The translations under genes were made by a program, and so were the position numbers. This document shows, one piece after another, positions 17,324 through 26,067 of a stretch of 64,000 nt of DNA (the first letter of the stretch is position 1; each line of letters begins with the position of its first letter). Location of the stretch: positions 496,001-560,000 of the forward strand of contig ADAC02000001.1 in the NCBI GenBank assembly GCA_000163555.2, in the 5' to 3' direction. Source of the stretch: an alpha proteobacterium HIMB114. GTDB lineage: Bacteria; Pseudomonadota; Alphaproteobacteria; Pelagibacterales; Pelagibacteraceae. The notes beneath the pieces are model-generated. The model was not told the DNA's origin and did no database searches. It was given only the letters and a program-made list of their open reading frames with translations.

Positions 17324-18940
17324 TTACTTTTTGTTTTTAGCGGCTTTTATAAAAGATGCAAATAAAGGGTGTGGAGAAAGTGGCCTAGATTTAAACTCGG
17401 GGTGAAATTGTACACCCACGAACCACGGATGAGAATTTAGCTCAATAATTTCAGTTAATTTATTATTATTTGATAATCCAGAAAAAATTAACCCCTTGCT
17501 TTCAAATTTGTTTTTGTAAGCAATATTAACTTCGTATCTATGTCTATGTCTTTCATATATTTTTTTTGATTTATATATTTTCTTAACCATAGATTTTTCA
17601 TTAAGATTGCATTCATATGAACCTAACCTCATTGTTCCACCCAGCTTCTTTAAGTCACCTTTTTTTAACATTCCATCCTTATACCACTCCTCAATCAATC
17701 CGATTACAGGTATACAATTTTTGTTTAATTCAGTTGAGTTTGCATTTCTTAATTTTAAAACATTTCTAGCAAATTCAATTAGCGATAACTGCATTCCAAA
17801 ACAAATGCCAAAAAATGGAATTTTATTTTCTCTTGCAAACTTTATGCATTGTATTTTACCTTCGGTTCCTCTTTTCCCAAATCCTCCTGGTATTAAAATA
17901 CCATCTGCGTTTTTTAATTTATTTTTAATATGATTTTTCTTTAATTTTTCAGAATCTATTTTGTTTAGATTCACTTTAATACCATTCGCTAATCCACCAT
18001 GGATTAAAGCTTCATCAATAGATTTGTATGCATCTTTTAAATCAACATATTTTCCAACAACAGAAATATTTACTTCTTTTTTAGAATTTAAAATAATGTT
18101 TTTAGTCCTGTACCATGGTTTCAAATTAGGTTGTTTTTTGTTTTTTATATTGAAATGTTTTAAAACCTGATAATCAAATTTTTCTTTATAAAAACTAATT
18201 GGTGCTTCGTAAATTGTTTTAACATCTACAGTTTGAATAACATTTTCAATGTTAACATTGCAAAATAAAGATATTTTTTTTCTTTGACCTTTTGGTAAAG
18301 AGATTTCTGATCTACAAACAATAATATCCGGTTGTATTCCCAGGCTTCTCAATTCTTTCACAGAATGTTGCGTGGGTTTAGTTTTTATCTCTTCAGAGGA
18401 TTTTAGGTATGGAACAAGAGTTAAATGAACAAATAAACTTTTATCTTTTCCAATATCATTTGAAAATTGCCTAATTGCTTCTAAAAAAGGAAGGCTTTCG
18501 ATATCTCCAACTGTTCCACCAATTTCACATATCACAAAATCATATCCGATGGTTTTTGCTTTTATGAAATCCTTGATTTGATTTGTTACATGAGGAATTA
18601 CTTGAACAGTATTCCCCAAATATTTACCAGATCTTTCTTTTTCCAAAATTTGAGAATAAATTTTACCTGTTGTAACATTATCAAGTGATGTAAGATTTAT
18701 ATCAATAAATCTCTCATAGTGACCAAGATCTAAGTCTGTTTCTGCTCCATCATCAGTAACAAAAACCTCTCCATGCTCAAAAGGATTCATTGTACCAGGA
18801 TCAATATTTAAATATGGATCAAGTTTCCTAATCTTTACTTTATACCCTCTGCTTTTGAGTAAATAGCCTAATGAAGCTGAGGAGAGACCTTTTCCTAAGG
18901 AAGATACCACACCGCCAGTTACAAATATATAACGCGCCAT
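17324..18940 (-). CDS. pyrG: CTP synthase
   Basis: ATP-dependent amination of UTP to CTP using glutamine. 538 residues: N-terminal synthetase domain (VTGGVVSSLGKGLSSASLG, P-loop; DPYLNIDPGTMNPFEHGEVFV) and C-terminal class I amidotransferase domain with nucleophile Cys in FGICFGMQLSLIEFARN and the catalytic HPEF motif near residue 515. An ATG is used, with no evident Shine-Dalgarno. It is separated from secG by 44 AT-rich nt. Confidence 0.97.
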   Translation of the reverse strand: MARYIFVTGGVVSSLGKGLSSASLGYLLKSRGYKVKIRKLDPYLNIDPGTMNPFEHGEVFVTDDGAETDLDLGHYERFIDINLTSLDNVTTGKIYSQILEKERSGKYLGNTVQVIPHVTNQIKDFIKAKTIGYDFVICEIGGTVGDIESLPFLEAIRQFSNDIGKDKSLFVHLTLVPYLKSSEEIKTKPTQHSVKELRSLGIQPDIIVCRSEISLPKGQRKKISLFCNVNIENVIQTVDVKTIYEAPISFYKEKFDYQVLKHFNIKNKKQPNLKPWYRTKNIILNSKKEVNISVVGKYVDLKDAYKSIDEALIHGGLANGIKVNLNKIDSEKLKKNHIKNKLKNADGILIPGGFGKRGTEGKIQCIKFARENKIPFFGICFGMQLSLIEFARNVLKLRNANSTELNKNCIPVIGLIEEWYKDGMLKKGDLKKLGGTMRLGSYECNLNEKSMVKKIYKSKKIYERHRHRYEVNIAYKNKFESKGLIFSGLSNNNKLTEIIELNSHPWFVGVQFHPEFKSRPLSPHPLFASFIKAAKNKK

Positions 18941-18984
18941 GGAAGGTCTTTATATTTTAAATATATAAATAGTAAAACTTTTTA

Positions 18985-19284
18985 TTATTTGGATTTTGGT
19001 ATTTTTGGAGAGTTATCTTCTTTTTTCTCTATTTTATCTATAACAGAATTATTCTTTGCATCGTTTCTATGCATTGCTGTGAGTGTAATGCTTGTGATTA
19101 TGAACATAATTGCAACTACAGAAGTGAATTTCGTTAAAAAACTACCTGCGCTTCTTGACGACATAAATGAGTCGCTGCCAGAAGAACCTATTCCAAGAGC
19201 GCCTCCTTCAGATTTTTGCATTAACACAGAGCCAATTAATAAAAAGGCTAATATCACATGTACGGTTAAAATTATATTTTCCAC
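18985..19284 (-). CDS. secG: Preprotein translocase subunit SecG
   Basis: Small accessory subunit of the SecYEG channel, 99 residues. Two membrane helices (about 4-22 and 53-73) flank the conserved LLIGSVLMQKSEGGALGIG motif and a Gly/Ser-rich loop (GSDSFMSSRSAGSFLTKFT). The tail is charged (KIEKKEDNSPKIPKSK). It follows tpiA by 5 nt and precedes pyrG, the standard alphaproteobacterial order. Confidence 0.95.
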   Translation of the reverse strand: MENIILTVHVILAFLLIGSVLMQKSEGGALGIGSSGSDSFMSSRSAGSFLTKFTSVVAIMFIITSITLTAMHRNDAKNNSVIDKIEKKEDNSPKIPKSK

Positions 19285-19289
19285 GCAGA

Positions 19290-20042
19290 CTAAATATAAT
19301 ACTTTTTAATAATATCAATGAAATTTTGTGTTTTCAATGATGCGCCACCAATCAAAAATCCATCACAACAGTCTATATTTTTTAAACTTGATATATTTTT
19401 TGATGAAACTGAACCTCCATATAAAACTGGAACATTTTTTTTAAAATCTTTTCTAATTAAATCTTTAATTTTTTTAAAAAAACTGTCCAAGTATACTTTC
19501 TTCGGAATTATGCCTGTACCGATTGACCAAATTGGTTCATATGCAATGACTATATTGCCTAAGTGCCTTTTATTATCTTTAAATGCTGAATAAATTTGGC
19601 TTTTAACTTTATTAAAAGATTTTTTATTTTTAAATTCATTTAAGGTTTCACCAACACACAAAATAGCTTTTAAATTTTTGCTTGAAGCAAACTCAATTTT
19701 TTTATTTATATCTTTGTCTGTTTCACCTTCATTTCTATTTTCCGAATGACCTATAATTGTGTATTTGCAACCCAGTTGTCTTACCATTTTAGCACTCACA
19801 GATCCTGTAAATGCACCATAATCAATTGCTGAGGCAGTAATATTTTGCGACCCGATTTTTATAAAAGAGATTTTTTTATGATTGATCAAACCTAATAATG
19901 TGAACGGTAAACAGAAAATACAGTTTAAATTAATTTTTTTTTTAAAATTTTTTAAAAATTTTTCAATTTTATATATCCGGCCAAGGTCTTTGGGCTCACC
20001 GTTCATTTTCCAATTTGCAATAAAATACTTTTTTGAATACAT
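19290..20042 (-). CDS. tpiA: Triose-phosphate isomerase
   Basis: Interconverts dihydroxyacetone phosphate and glyceraldehyde 3-phosphate. 250 residues from the ATG at 20042; an upstream in-frame ATG at 20072 would add ten unconserved residues, whereas TIM normally begins just before the catalytic FIANWKMNG. Catalytic His is in IIGHSENRN, Glu in AYEPIWSIGTG, and the phosphate loops are VLYGGSVS and FLIGGASL. It is divergent from the ppiD-like gene across 43 nt. Confidence 0.96.
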   Translation of the reverse strand: MYSKKYFIANWKMNGEPKDLGRIYKIEKFLKNFKKKINLNCIFCLPFTLLGLINHKKISFIKIGSQNITASAIDYGAFTGSVSAKMVRQLGCKYTIIGHSENRNEGETDKDINKKIEFASSKNLKAILCVGETLNEFKNKKSFNKVKSQIYSAFKDNKRHLGNIVIAYEPIWSIGTGIIPKKVYLDSFFKKIKDLIRKDFKKNVPVLYGGSVSSKNISSLKNIDCCDGFLIGGASLKTQNFIDIIKKYYI

Positions 20043-20085
20043 TTTTATATTATTAAGGTAAATAACATTCACATATCAAGAAAAA
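20043..20085. promoter_or_regulatory. Short divergent promoter region tpiA / ppiD-like
   Basis: 43 nt lie between two divergent ATGs, so promoters for the tpiA-secG-pyrG direction and the ppiD-trp direction must lie here or extend into the coding ends. The sequence is almost pure A/T with a TATCAA element at 20074-20079 (TTGATA on the minus strand), but I could not place a convincing -10 at normal spacing. Leaders must be very short. Confidence 0.4.
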
Positions 20086-21489
20086 ATGCAAAGCCTAACT
20101 AAAAAAATAGCTATCACAATTATAACGGGAATAATTATTATTGTTTTTGGCGCCTGGGGTATGGGCGATTTATTTAGTGATGGTAATAAAAACATTATAG
20201 CTCAAATAAAAGATAAAAAAGTTTTTACAAAAGAATATATTGAATCTGCGCGTAACTATGTAAATAGAAAAAATAAAACTGAATTAACAGATATTGATCA
20301 CTCATTAATATTAAATGATCTTTTAGCTGAAAAAATATATGAAAAATTTGCAGAAGATCTTGGAATAATTATTAACGATGATGCTCTAGCGTATTATATT
20401 AAATCTCTTGAAAACTTTAAAGATAGTAATGGAAAATTTTCAAGAGTAGAATACGAAAAATTTTTACTTTTGAATAATATAAATGTAAAAAAATTAGAAG
20501 AACGTTTAAAGAAAGAATTAATTAAAAATTTAGTTGTAAAAGTTTTCACCAACGGTGTTTCATCAACAGATTACCATATAAAGAAAATAGAAAATGAATT
20601 TTTAAAGCAAGTTAATGCTGAATTTTATCAAATTGGAAATTATGAAAAAATTTCAGATGAAAAAATAGAAAAATATTTTAATCAAAATAAACAAAAATTT
20701 TCATTAGGTGAATTAAGAGAAGGTGAAGTTGCAAAATTAGATAATAAAACCCTTGGTTTTGAAAAAGAAAATGATCAATTTTATAAATTATTAAACGACA
20801 TAGAAAATGACGTGGTAAATAATCTAAACTATATTGATTTAAAAAAAAAATATAACATAAAAACCTCACTCTTAGAAAAAATTAACAAAAACGGTATAAA
20901 TAAAAATCGTTTATTATCTGAACAAAAACAATTCAAAGAAATCTTATTCTCATTAACTGAAAATTTTAAAACAGAAATAATTGAAATAGAAAATGTTAAA
21001 TATCTAGTACATTTAAAAAATATTATTAAAGATTACGAAGTAAAATTAGAAACTGGAATTAAAAAAGAAATTCAAGATATCTTAAACTATCAAAAAAATA
21101 AAATGCTAGCAAAAAATATAACAGAATCAAACGATGATGATATTTTTAAAATTTCTGCGAAAAAATATGACTTAAAAATAGAAAATGTTTTTTTTGAAAA
21201 TATATTAGATAATAACAAAATATTTAGTCAAAAGAATGTCGAAAAAATATTTAGTGCAGAAGAAAACAAAGTATTGAGCATTAATGAAAAGAATAAAATT
21301 TATATTTTAAAAATAAAAAAAATATCTAAAAATAAAAATAAAATTGATAACTTGGATAAAATTCTTAAAAATCAAACAAAACAAGAATTTAAAACTTTAA
21401 TTTTAAGAGACCTGGATGCTTATTTAATTAAGAAATATCCCATAAATTTAAACGAAAGAGTTTTAAATCAGGTTAAAAATAGTTTTTAA
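20086..21489 (+). CDS. ppiD: PpiD/SurA-N-like periplasmic folding factor, membrane anchored
   Basis: 467 residues. One N-terminal signal anchor (about 8-26, IAITIITGIIIIVFGAWGMG) is followed by a SurA_N-like chaperone region (NKNIIAQIKDKKVFTKEYI, SLILNDLLAEKIYEKFAEDLGI, FSRVEYEKFLLLNNI) as in PpiD, which helps secreted proteins leaving SecYEG. PpiD is usually about 620 residues; I do not recognise a parvulin (PpiC) rotamase domain with its GG and SxCPS-type motifs, so this may be a chaperone-only version. The position between tpiA and trpE matches alphaproteobacterial ppiD genes. It is Lys/Asn-rich and poorly conserved, and it shares one base with trpE. Confidence 0.75.
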   Translation: MQSLTKKIAITIITGIIIIVFGAWGMGDLFSDGNKNIIAQIKDKKVFTKEYIESARNYVNRKNKTELTDIDHSLILNDLLAEKIYEKFAEDLGIIINDDALAYYIKSLENFKDSNGKFSRVEYEKFLLLNNINVKKLEERLKKELIKNLVVKVFTNGVSSTDYHIKKIENEFLKQVNAEFYQIGNYEKISDEKIEKYFNQNKQKFSLGELREGEVAKLDNKTLGFEKENDQFYKLLNDIENDVVNNLNYIDLKKKYNIKTSLLEKINKNGINKNRLLSEQKQFKEILFSLTENFKTEIIEIENVKYLVHLKNIIKDYEVKLETGIKKEIQDILNYQKNKMLAKNITESNDDDIFKISAKKYDLKIENVFFENILDNNKIFSQKNVEKIFSAEENKVLSINEKNKIYILKIKKISKNKNKIDNLDKILKNQTKQEFKTLILRDLDAYLIKKYPINLNERVLNQVKNSF

Positions 21490-22928
21490 TGATTTCTCAA
21501 AAAAAAATTGAATTTAATAAATTTAAAAAAAAAAATAAATTCTCGATTACGTATATAATCGAAAAAAATACCCCAATTAATAAAATAGATATTTTGATAA
21601 ATAATGTTCTTCGAAAAAAAAATTCATTCATATTTGAGTCTGTTGAAAAAGCAAAGACTAGAGGTAGGTACACTATTTTTGGTTTCAAACCAGATTTAAC
21701 ACTCAAAATAATAAATAAAAAAATTTTTCTTAATAATAAAAAAATAAAAAAAAAATTAGAGCCAAAATTATTTTTAGAAAAATTTATTAAAGACTTTAAT
21801 TTTAAATTACCCTCTATCCTTCCTAAAATGTCAATGATGTTATCGGGATATCTAGGGTACGATATAATTAGATATTACGAAAATATACCTGATAAAAATA
21901 AAGATGATTTAAATATACCTGATGTCAGACTTATTAGACCTAATTTTATCTATATTCATGACAATCAAACTAATAAAATGTTTTATTTAAAATTAAATTT
22001 TAATAATAAATCAAATTATAAAAATGAAATTAATTCTCTCAAAGAAGAAGTATTAAAAGATTTCAATACATCTAAAATTCAAAATAAAATAAAAATAAAA
22101 AAAAATTTTTATTCAAAAATAAAATCAAATTTTACCAAAAAAGAGTTTTTAAAATTGGTGAACAAGGCAAAAAAATATATATCTATAGGAGATATTTTTC
22201 AGGTAGTAATAAGTCAAAGATTTGAAAAAAAATTAACAAAAGATCCACTGGAAATTTATAAAAAAATCCGAGTTACAAACCCTTCACCCTTTCTGTATTT
22301 TTTTAATTTTGAAGACTTTCAAATTATTGGCAGCAGTCCTGAAATCTTGGTAAGAGTTAGAGATCAAAAAATAACCATAAGGCCAATTGCGGGAACTAGA
22401 AAAAGAGGAAAGGATAATAATGAAGATAATAAGCTTGCAAAAGATCTTTTAAATGATCCTAAAGAAATATCTGAACATCTAATGTTATTAGATCTTGGAA
22501 GAAATGATGTAGGTAGAGTATCTGAGGATAATACAGTAAAAGTTAATGAAAAATTTAAAATAGAAAAATATTCACATGTAATGCATATTGTTTCGAATGT
22601 TGTAGGGAGATTTAAAAAGAATATTTCACTAATAGATGGCTTACTTTCAGGTTTTCCAGCCGGAACAGTATCTGGTGCGCCAAAAATAAGAGCTATGGAA
22701 ATCATTGATCAATTAGAAAATAAAAAAAGAAAGTTATACGCGGGTGGCGTTGGTTATTTTTCTGCTAATGGTGATATGGATACATGTATTGCTTTAAGAA
22801 CAGCTCTTGTAAAAAATAATAAAATTTATGTACAAGCCGGTGCAGGCATTGTAGCTGATAGTGTTCCCACTAAAGAATACCAAGAAACAATCAATAAAGC
22901 TAAGGCCTTACTCGAAGCTTCAAAATGA
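21489..22928 (+). CDS. trpE: Anthranilate synthase component I
   Basis: Converts chorismate to anthranilate with ammonia from TrpG. 479 residues. Chorismate-binding motifs: GDIFQVVISQRF, IIGSSPEILVRV, RPIAGTRKRG, LLDLGRNDVGRV, SGFPAGTVSGAPKIRAMEI and YVQAGAGIVADSVP. The N-terminal FIFESVEKAKTRGRYTIFGF matches the SLFIESVE-type region that forms the tryptophan feedback site, so inhibition by Trp is likely. It overlaps the ppiD-like gene by 1 nt and trpG by 4 nt. No attenuator or leader peptide is possible directly upstream, because the gene starts inside the previous one. Confidence 0.97.
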   Translation: MISQKKIEFNKFKKKNKFSITYIIEKNTPINKIDILINNVLRKKNSFIFESVEKAKTRGRYTIFGFKPDLTLKIINKKIFLNNKKIKKKLEPKLFLEKFIKDFNFKLPSILPKMSMMLSGYLGYDIIRYYENIPDKNKDDLNIPDVRLIRPNFIYIHDNQTNKMFYLKLNFNNKSNYKNEINSLKEEVLKDFNTSKIQNKIKIKKNFYSKIKSNFTKKEFLKLVNKAKKYISIGDIFQVVISQRFEKKLTKDPLEIYKKIRVTNPSPFLYFFNFEDFQIIGSSPEILVRVRDQKITIRPIAGTRKRGKDNNEDNKLAKDLLNDPKEISEHLMLLDLGRNDVGRVSEDNTVKVNEKFKIEKYSHVMHIVSNVVGRFKKNISLIDGLLSGFPAGTVSGAPKIRAMEIIDQLENKKRKLYAGGVGYFSANGDMDTCIALRTALVKNNKIYVQAGAGIVADSVPTKEYQETINKAKALLEASK

Positions 22929-23491
22929 AAATAGCACTAATTGACAACTATGATAGCTTTACATTTAATGTCTACCATTATCTAAAAAATATAAAGTGTG
23001 AAGTTGAAGTTTTCAGAAATGACAAGTTTAAAATAAAACAAATAAAAAGTTTTGATAAAATTGTAATTTCTCCAGGGCCAGGAAATCCAAGACAGGCTGG
23101 AAAATGTTTGGAGTTAATAAAATATTATTTTAAAAATAAACCAATACTTGGAATTTGCTTAGGCCATCAAGCTATAGCCCAATCATTTGGGGCAAAAATT
23201 ATTAAAGCCAAAAAGTTAATGCATGGAAAAATTAGCAAAATTAAAATATTAAGTACAAAAAGCAAAATGTTTAAAAAAATTCCAAGAATTATTAATGCAA
23301 CAAGATATCATAGCTTGATAATTGATAAAAAAACACTTGATCAATCTTTTGAAATTACCGCCCAAACTACTGATAAGATAATTATGGCAATAGAACATAG
23401 GAATTATCCATTATATGGCATTCAATTTCATCCAGAAAGTTATAAAACTAAACATGGGCAACAAATTATTAAAAACTTTATAAAATTATGA
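22925..23491 (+). CDS. trpG: Anthranilate synthase component II (glutamine amidotransferase)
   Basis: Releases ammonia from glutamine for TrpE; 188 residues of class I amidotransferase. It starts LIDNYDSFTFNVYHYL, with oxyanion strand ISPGPGNPRQAG, nucleophile Cys in ILGICLGHQAIAQSFGAKI, and the catalytic His/Glu in GIQFHPESYKT. Proteins of this type often also serve PabB for folate synthesis. It overlaps trpE and trpD by 4 nt each. Confidence 0.96.
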   Translation: MKIALIDNYDSFTFNVYHYLKNIKCEVEVFRNDKFKIKQIKSFDKIVISPGPGNPRQAGKCLELIKYYFKNKPILGICLGHQAIAQSFGAKIIKAKKLMHGKISKIKILSTKSKMFKKIPRIINATRYHSLIIDKKTLDQSFEITAQTTDKIIMAIEHRNYPLYGIQFHPESYKTKHGQQIIKNFIKL

Positions 23492-24486
23492 AAATTGAAG
23501 AAATAATTAAAAAAACAATAAATAAAACTGACCTACAGAAAGATGAAAGTAAATATTTATTTTCAAATATCATGGAAGGAAAAATTGAAGATGAAGATTT
23601 AAAAAAAATCCTCGTTAATCTTTCAGAAAAAGGAGAGACTGTTGAGGAAATAACTGGAGGAGCTGAAGTTCTAAGAGAGAAATCTTTGAAAGTAAACATA
23701 GAAGGTGATGTTATAGATACTTGTGGTACTGGCGGAGATGGAAAAAATACAATAAATATCTCAACAGCAGTTGCTTTAGTTCTAGCTAGTATGAGTCATA
23801 AAGTTGCTAAACACGGAAACAAAAGTGTTTCTTCAAAATCTGGATCTGCTGATTTATTAGAAAAATTAGGAATTGATATTAATTTAAAGCCTTTAGAGGT
23901 AGAAAAATCTATCATAAAAAATAATTTTGCATTTATGTTTGCGCCAAACTTTCATTCAGCAATGAAAAATGTTGCTAATGTTAGAAAAGATTTAAAACAA
24001 AGAACAATTTTTAATTTGTTAGGACCCTTATGCAACCCCGCAAGTGTAAATAGACAATGTATAGGTGTTTTTTCAAATGATATATTAGAAAAATATATAA
24101 AAGTATTAAAAAATCTTAATATAAAAAAAGCTTGGGTATATCATAGTTATGATGGCTTAGATGAAATATCTATTTTTAAAAAAACAAAAGTTTATGAGTT
24201 AAATAATCAAAAAATTACATCATTTGAAATTGACCCGACTAAATATATAAATAAAAATTATAATTTTGAGGATATAGTAGGAAATGATGCTGAGTACAAC
24301 TCAAAAAAAATTTTAGATTTGTTTAACGGAGATGAAAGTGCCTTGCTTGAAATTGTGTCACTTAATACAGCCGCAGGTTTAATAGTTCTTGATAAATATC
24401 AAAATCTTAATGATGCATTTTTATTTGCGAAAAAACATATTAAATCAAAAAAAGTTTCGCATTATTTAAATCTTATAAAAAAATGA
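23488..24486 (+). CDS. trpD: Anthranilate phosphoribosyltransferase
   Basis: Transfers the phosphoribosyl group from PRPP to anthranilate. 332 residues. PRPP-binding DTCGTGGDGKNTINISTA, anthranilate-site KHGNKSVSSKSGSADLLE, and FAPNFHSAMKNVANVRKDL with RTIFNLLGPLCNPA are all present. It overlaps trpG and trpC by 4 nt each. trpF, trpB and trpA are not in the window. Confidence 0.97.
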   Translation: MKIEEIIKKTINKTDLQKDESKYLFSNIMEGKIEDEDLKKILVNLSEKGETVEEITGGAEVLREKSLKVNIEGDVIDTCGTGGDGKNTINISTAVALVLASMSHKVAKHGNKSVSSKSGSADLLEKLGIDINLKPLEVEKSIIKNNFAFMFAPNFHSAMKNVANVRKDLKQRTIFNLLGPLCNPASVNRQCIGVFSNDILEKYIKVLKNLNIKKAWVYHSYDGLDEISIFKKTKVYELNNQKITSFEIDPTKYINKNYNFEDIVGNDAEYNSKKILDLFNGDESALLEIVSLNTAAGLIVLDKYQNLNDAFLFAKKHIKSKKVSHYLNLIKK

Positions 24487-25274
24487 ATATTTTAGAAAAA
24501 ATAATTAATGACAAAAAAAAAGAGGTCAAACTAGATAAAATCAAAAATCCAATCGATCAATTAAAAAAAAAAGTTTCAAATAAAAAATATATTTTTTCAA
24601 ATACCTTAGAAAATTATAAGCAAGAAAATAAAATAGCAATTATTGCTGAAATAAAAAAAGCAAGTCCGTCAAAAGGTATAATAAAGGAAAATTTCGATCA
24701 CTTAAAAATTGCAGAAGAATATATAAAAAATAATGCAGCTTGTTTGTCTGTTTTAACAGAAAAGAAATATTTTCTTGGAAATAAGAAATTTGTAAGAGAT
24801 ATTAAAAAGAAATTTAATACCCCCATATTAAATAAAGATTTTTTTATTGATCCGTACCAAGTAATAGAAGCAAATCAAAATGGATCAGATTGTATATTAG
24901 TAATCATTAACTCATCTGACAAAACTTTAATTAACGAATTAATTTCAACAGCGGATGAATTGGGTATGAATAGTATTTTAGAAGTACACAATCAAAAAGA
25001 GATGGAGATCGCGCTAAATTTTAAAAACGTTTTATTTGGTATAAACAATAGAAATCTAAAAAACTTTTCCGTATCCTTGGATACTACGATTAATATTTAC
25101 AAAGAATTTGAAAGCGCTTTAAAAAATAAAATAGTCATTTCCGAAAGTGGTTTCCATTCAAATGAAGAAATAAAAAAAGTAAAAAACGAAACTGGGATAA
25201 ACAATTTTTTAATTGGTGAATCACTAATCAAATCTGATTCAATTACTGAGTGTTTCCAAAATTTTATTAAATAA
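24483..25274 (+). CDS. trpC: Indole-3-glycerol-phosphate synthase
   Basis: Closes the indole ring in tryptophan synthesis; 263-residue TIM barrel without a fused TrpF. Motifs: IIAEIKKASPSKGIIKENF (catalytic Lys), ACLSVLTEKKYFLGN, ILNKDFFIDPYQVIEA, MNSILEVHNQKEM, FGINNRNLKNFSV, VISESGF and FLIGESLIKSD. It ends 80 nt before lexA. The moaC and moeA genes that often follow in alphaproteobacteria are absent. Confidence 0.97.
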   Translation: MNILEKIINDKKKEVKLDKIKNPIDQLKKKVSNKKYIFSNTLENYKQENKIAIIAEIKKASPSKGIIKENFDHLKIAEEYIKNNAACLSVLTEKKYFLGNKKFVRDIKKKFNTPILNKDFFIDPYQVIEANQNGSDCILVIINSSDKTLINELISTADELGMNSILEVHNQKEMEIALNFKNVLFGINNRNLKNFSVSLDTTINIYKEFESALKNKIVISESGFHSNEEIKKVKNETGINNFLIGESLIKSDSITECFQNFIK

Positions 25275-25316
25275 GTTATTGATTTTATTATATTTTTATA
25301 GATTGCAATTTTAAAA

Positions 25317-25331
25317 GAACTTTTATAGAAC
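25317..25331. promoter_or_regulatory. LexA box (GAAC-N7-GAAC)
   Basis: GAAC TTTTATA GAAC on the plus strand equals GTTC-N7-GTTC on the minus strand, the established alphaproteobacterial LexA operator. It ends 23 nt before the lexA ATG. A possible promoter, TTGCAA (25303-25308) with TATAGA (25324-25329), overlaps it, although the 15 nt spacer is short. Binding here would repress lexA itself, as expected for SOS autoregulation. Confidence 0.85.
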
Positions 25332-25354
25332 AAAAAAAGTTTAGGTTTTGTTCT
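25327..25354. repeat. 9-bp perfect inverted repeat abutting the lexA start codon
   Basis: AGAACAAAA at 25327-25335 and its exact reverse complement TTTTGTTCT at 25346-25354, with a 10 nt spacer; the right arm ends at the base before the lexA ATG. The left arm shares its GAAC with the second half of the LexA box. It could be an extra LexA half-site or an mRNA hairpin masking the start. No T-tract follows, so it is not an intrinsic terminator. Confidence 0.8.
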
Positions 25355-26035
25355 ATGTTAACTAAAAAACAAAAAAATTTATTAATTTATATCAACGAGA
25401 AGTTGAAAAATGATGGTGTCTCTCCATCATATGACGAAATGAGACAATCATTAAATTTAAAATCAAAATCTGGAATTCACAGATTAATCTCAGCTTTAGA
25501 AGAAAGAGGATTTGTAAAAAGATTAGCCCATAAAGCTAGAGCTCTTGAGGTAGTTAAACTTCCAGAAAATGCCGGGGTAAAAGACCTTTATAACAACTTT
25601 ACTCCTAGCGTAATATCAGGGGGATTAGACAAAATTAAAAAAGAGAAAGAAAAAAAATATATACCAGTTGTTGGAAAAATTGCCGCTGGTCTTCCTATTG
25701 AAGCCATTGAAGACTCATCAGAAAATATTCCCTACCCTCCAAATTTATCAGATAAAAACGATGAATTTTATGGATTAAAGGTAGAGGGTGATAGCATGAT
25801 AAATGCTGGGATAAATGATGGTGATACGGTTATTATTAAAAAAACAAATACTGCTGAAAATGGAAAAATTGTGGTTGCCTTAATTGATGACCATGAAGCT
25901 ACTTTAAAAAGATTAAGAAAAAAAACAAATTCAATTGCGCTTGAAAGTGCAAATCCTGCATATGAAACAAGAATTTTTAATCCTGAAAGAGTAAAAATTC
26001 AAGGTATTTTAGTTTCTCTTTATAGAAATTTCTAA
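25355..26035 (+). CDS. lexA: SOS repressor LexA
   Basis: Autocleaving repressor of the DNA-damage response; 226 residues. N-terminal winged helix (1-65; PSYDEMRQSLNLKSKSGIHRLISALEERGF). The cleavage bond is A111-G112 in VGKIAAGLP; the Ser/Lys dyad is S147 (EGDSMINAG) and K185 (EATLKRL). Length and linker are typical of alphaproteobacterial LexA, agreeing with the GTTC-type box just upstream. RecA is not in the window. gltX follows after 32 nt. Confidence 0.97.
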   Translation: MLTKKQKNLLIYINEKLKNDGVSPSYDEMRQSLNLKSKSGIHRLISALEERGFVKRLAHKARALEVVKLPENAGVKDLYNNFTPSVISGGLDKIKKEKEKKYIPVVGKIAAGLPIEAIEDSSENIPYPPNLSDKNDEFYGLKVEGDSMINAGINDGDTVIIKKTNTAENGKIVVALIDDHEATLKRLRKKTNSIALESANPAYETRIFNPERVKIQGILVSLYRNF

Positions 26036-26040
26036 TTAAC

Positions 26041-26049
26041 TGTTATAAT
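26041..26049 (+). promoter_or_regulatory. Extended -10 promoter element for gltX
   Basis: TGTTATAAT is a perfect extended -10 (TG-N-TATAAT) 18 nt before the gltX ATG, within the 32 nt lexA/gltX gap. No good -35 is seen at normal spacing, as is common for extended -10 promoters. The transcript would have a leader of about 10-12 nt. It would let gltX-gltA be expressed independently of LexA. Confidence 0.5.
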
Positions 26050-26067
26050 AGTAACAACTTAATATTT

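Noticed and set aside
17607-17933. Open frame antisense to pyrG (108 codons)
   Set aside because: It mirrors conserved CTP synthase sequence, lacks its own conserved features, and is one of many such antisense frames caused by AT-rich codon use.
25327-25354. lexA inverted repeat as an intrinsic terminator for the trp operon
   Set aside because: There is no T-tract after the right arm on the plus strand; the ATG follows at once, and the loop is A/T-rich without a GC stem.
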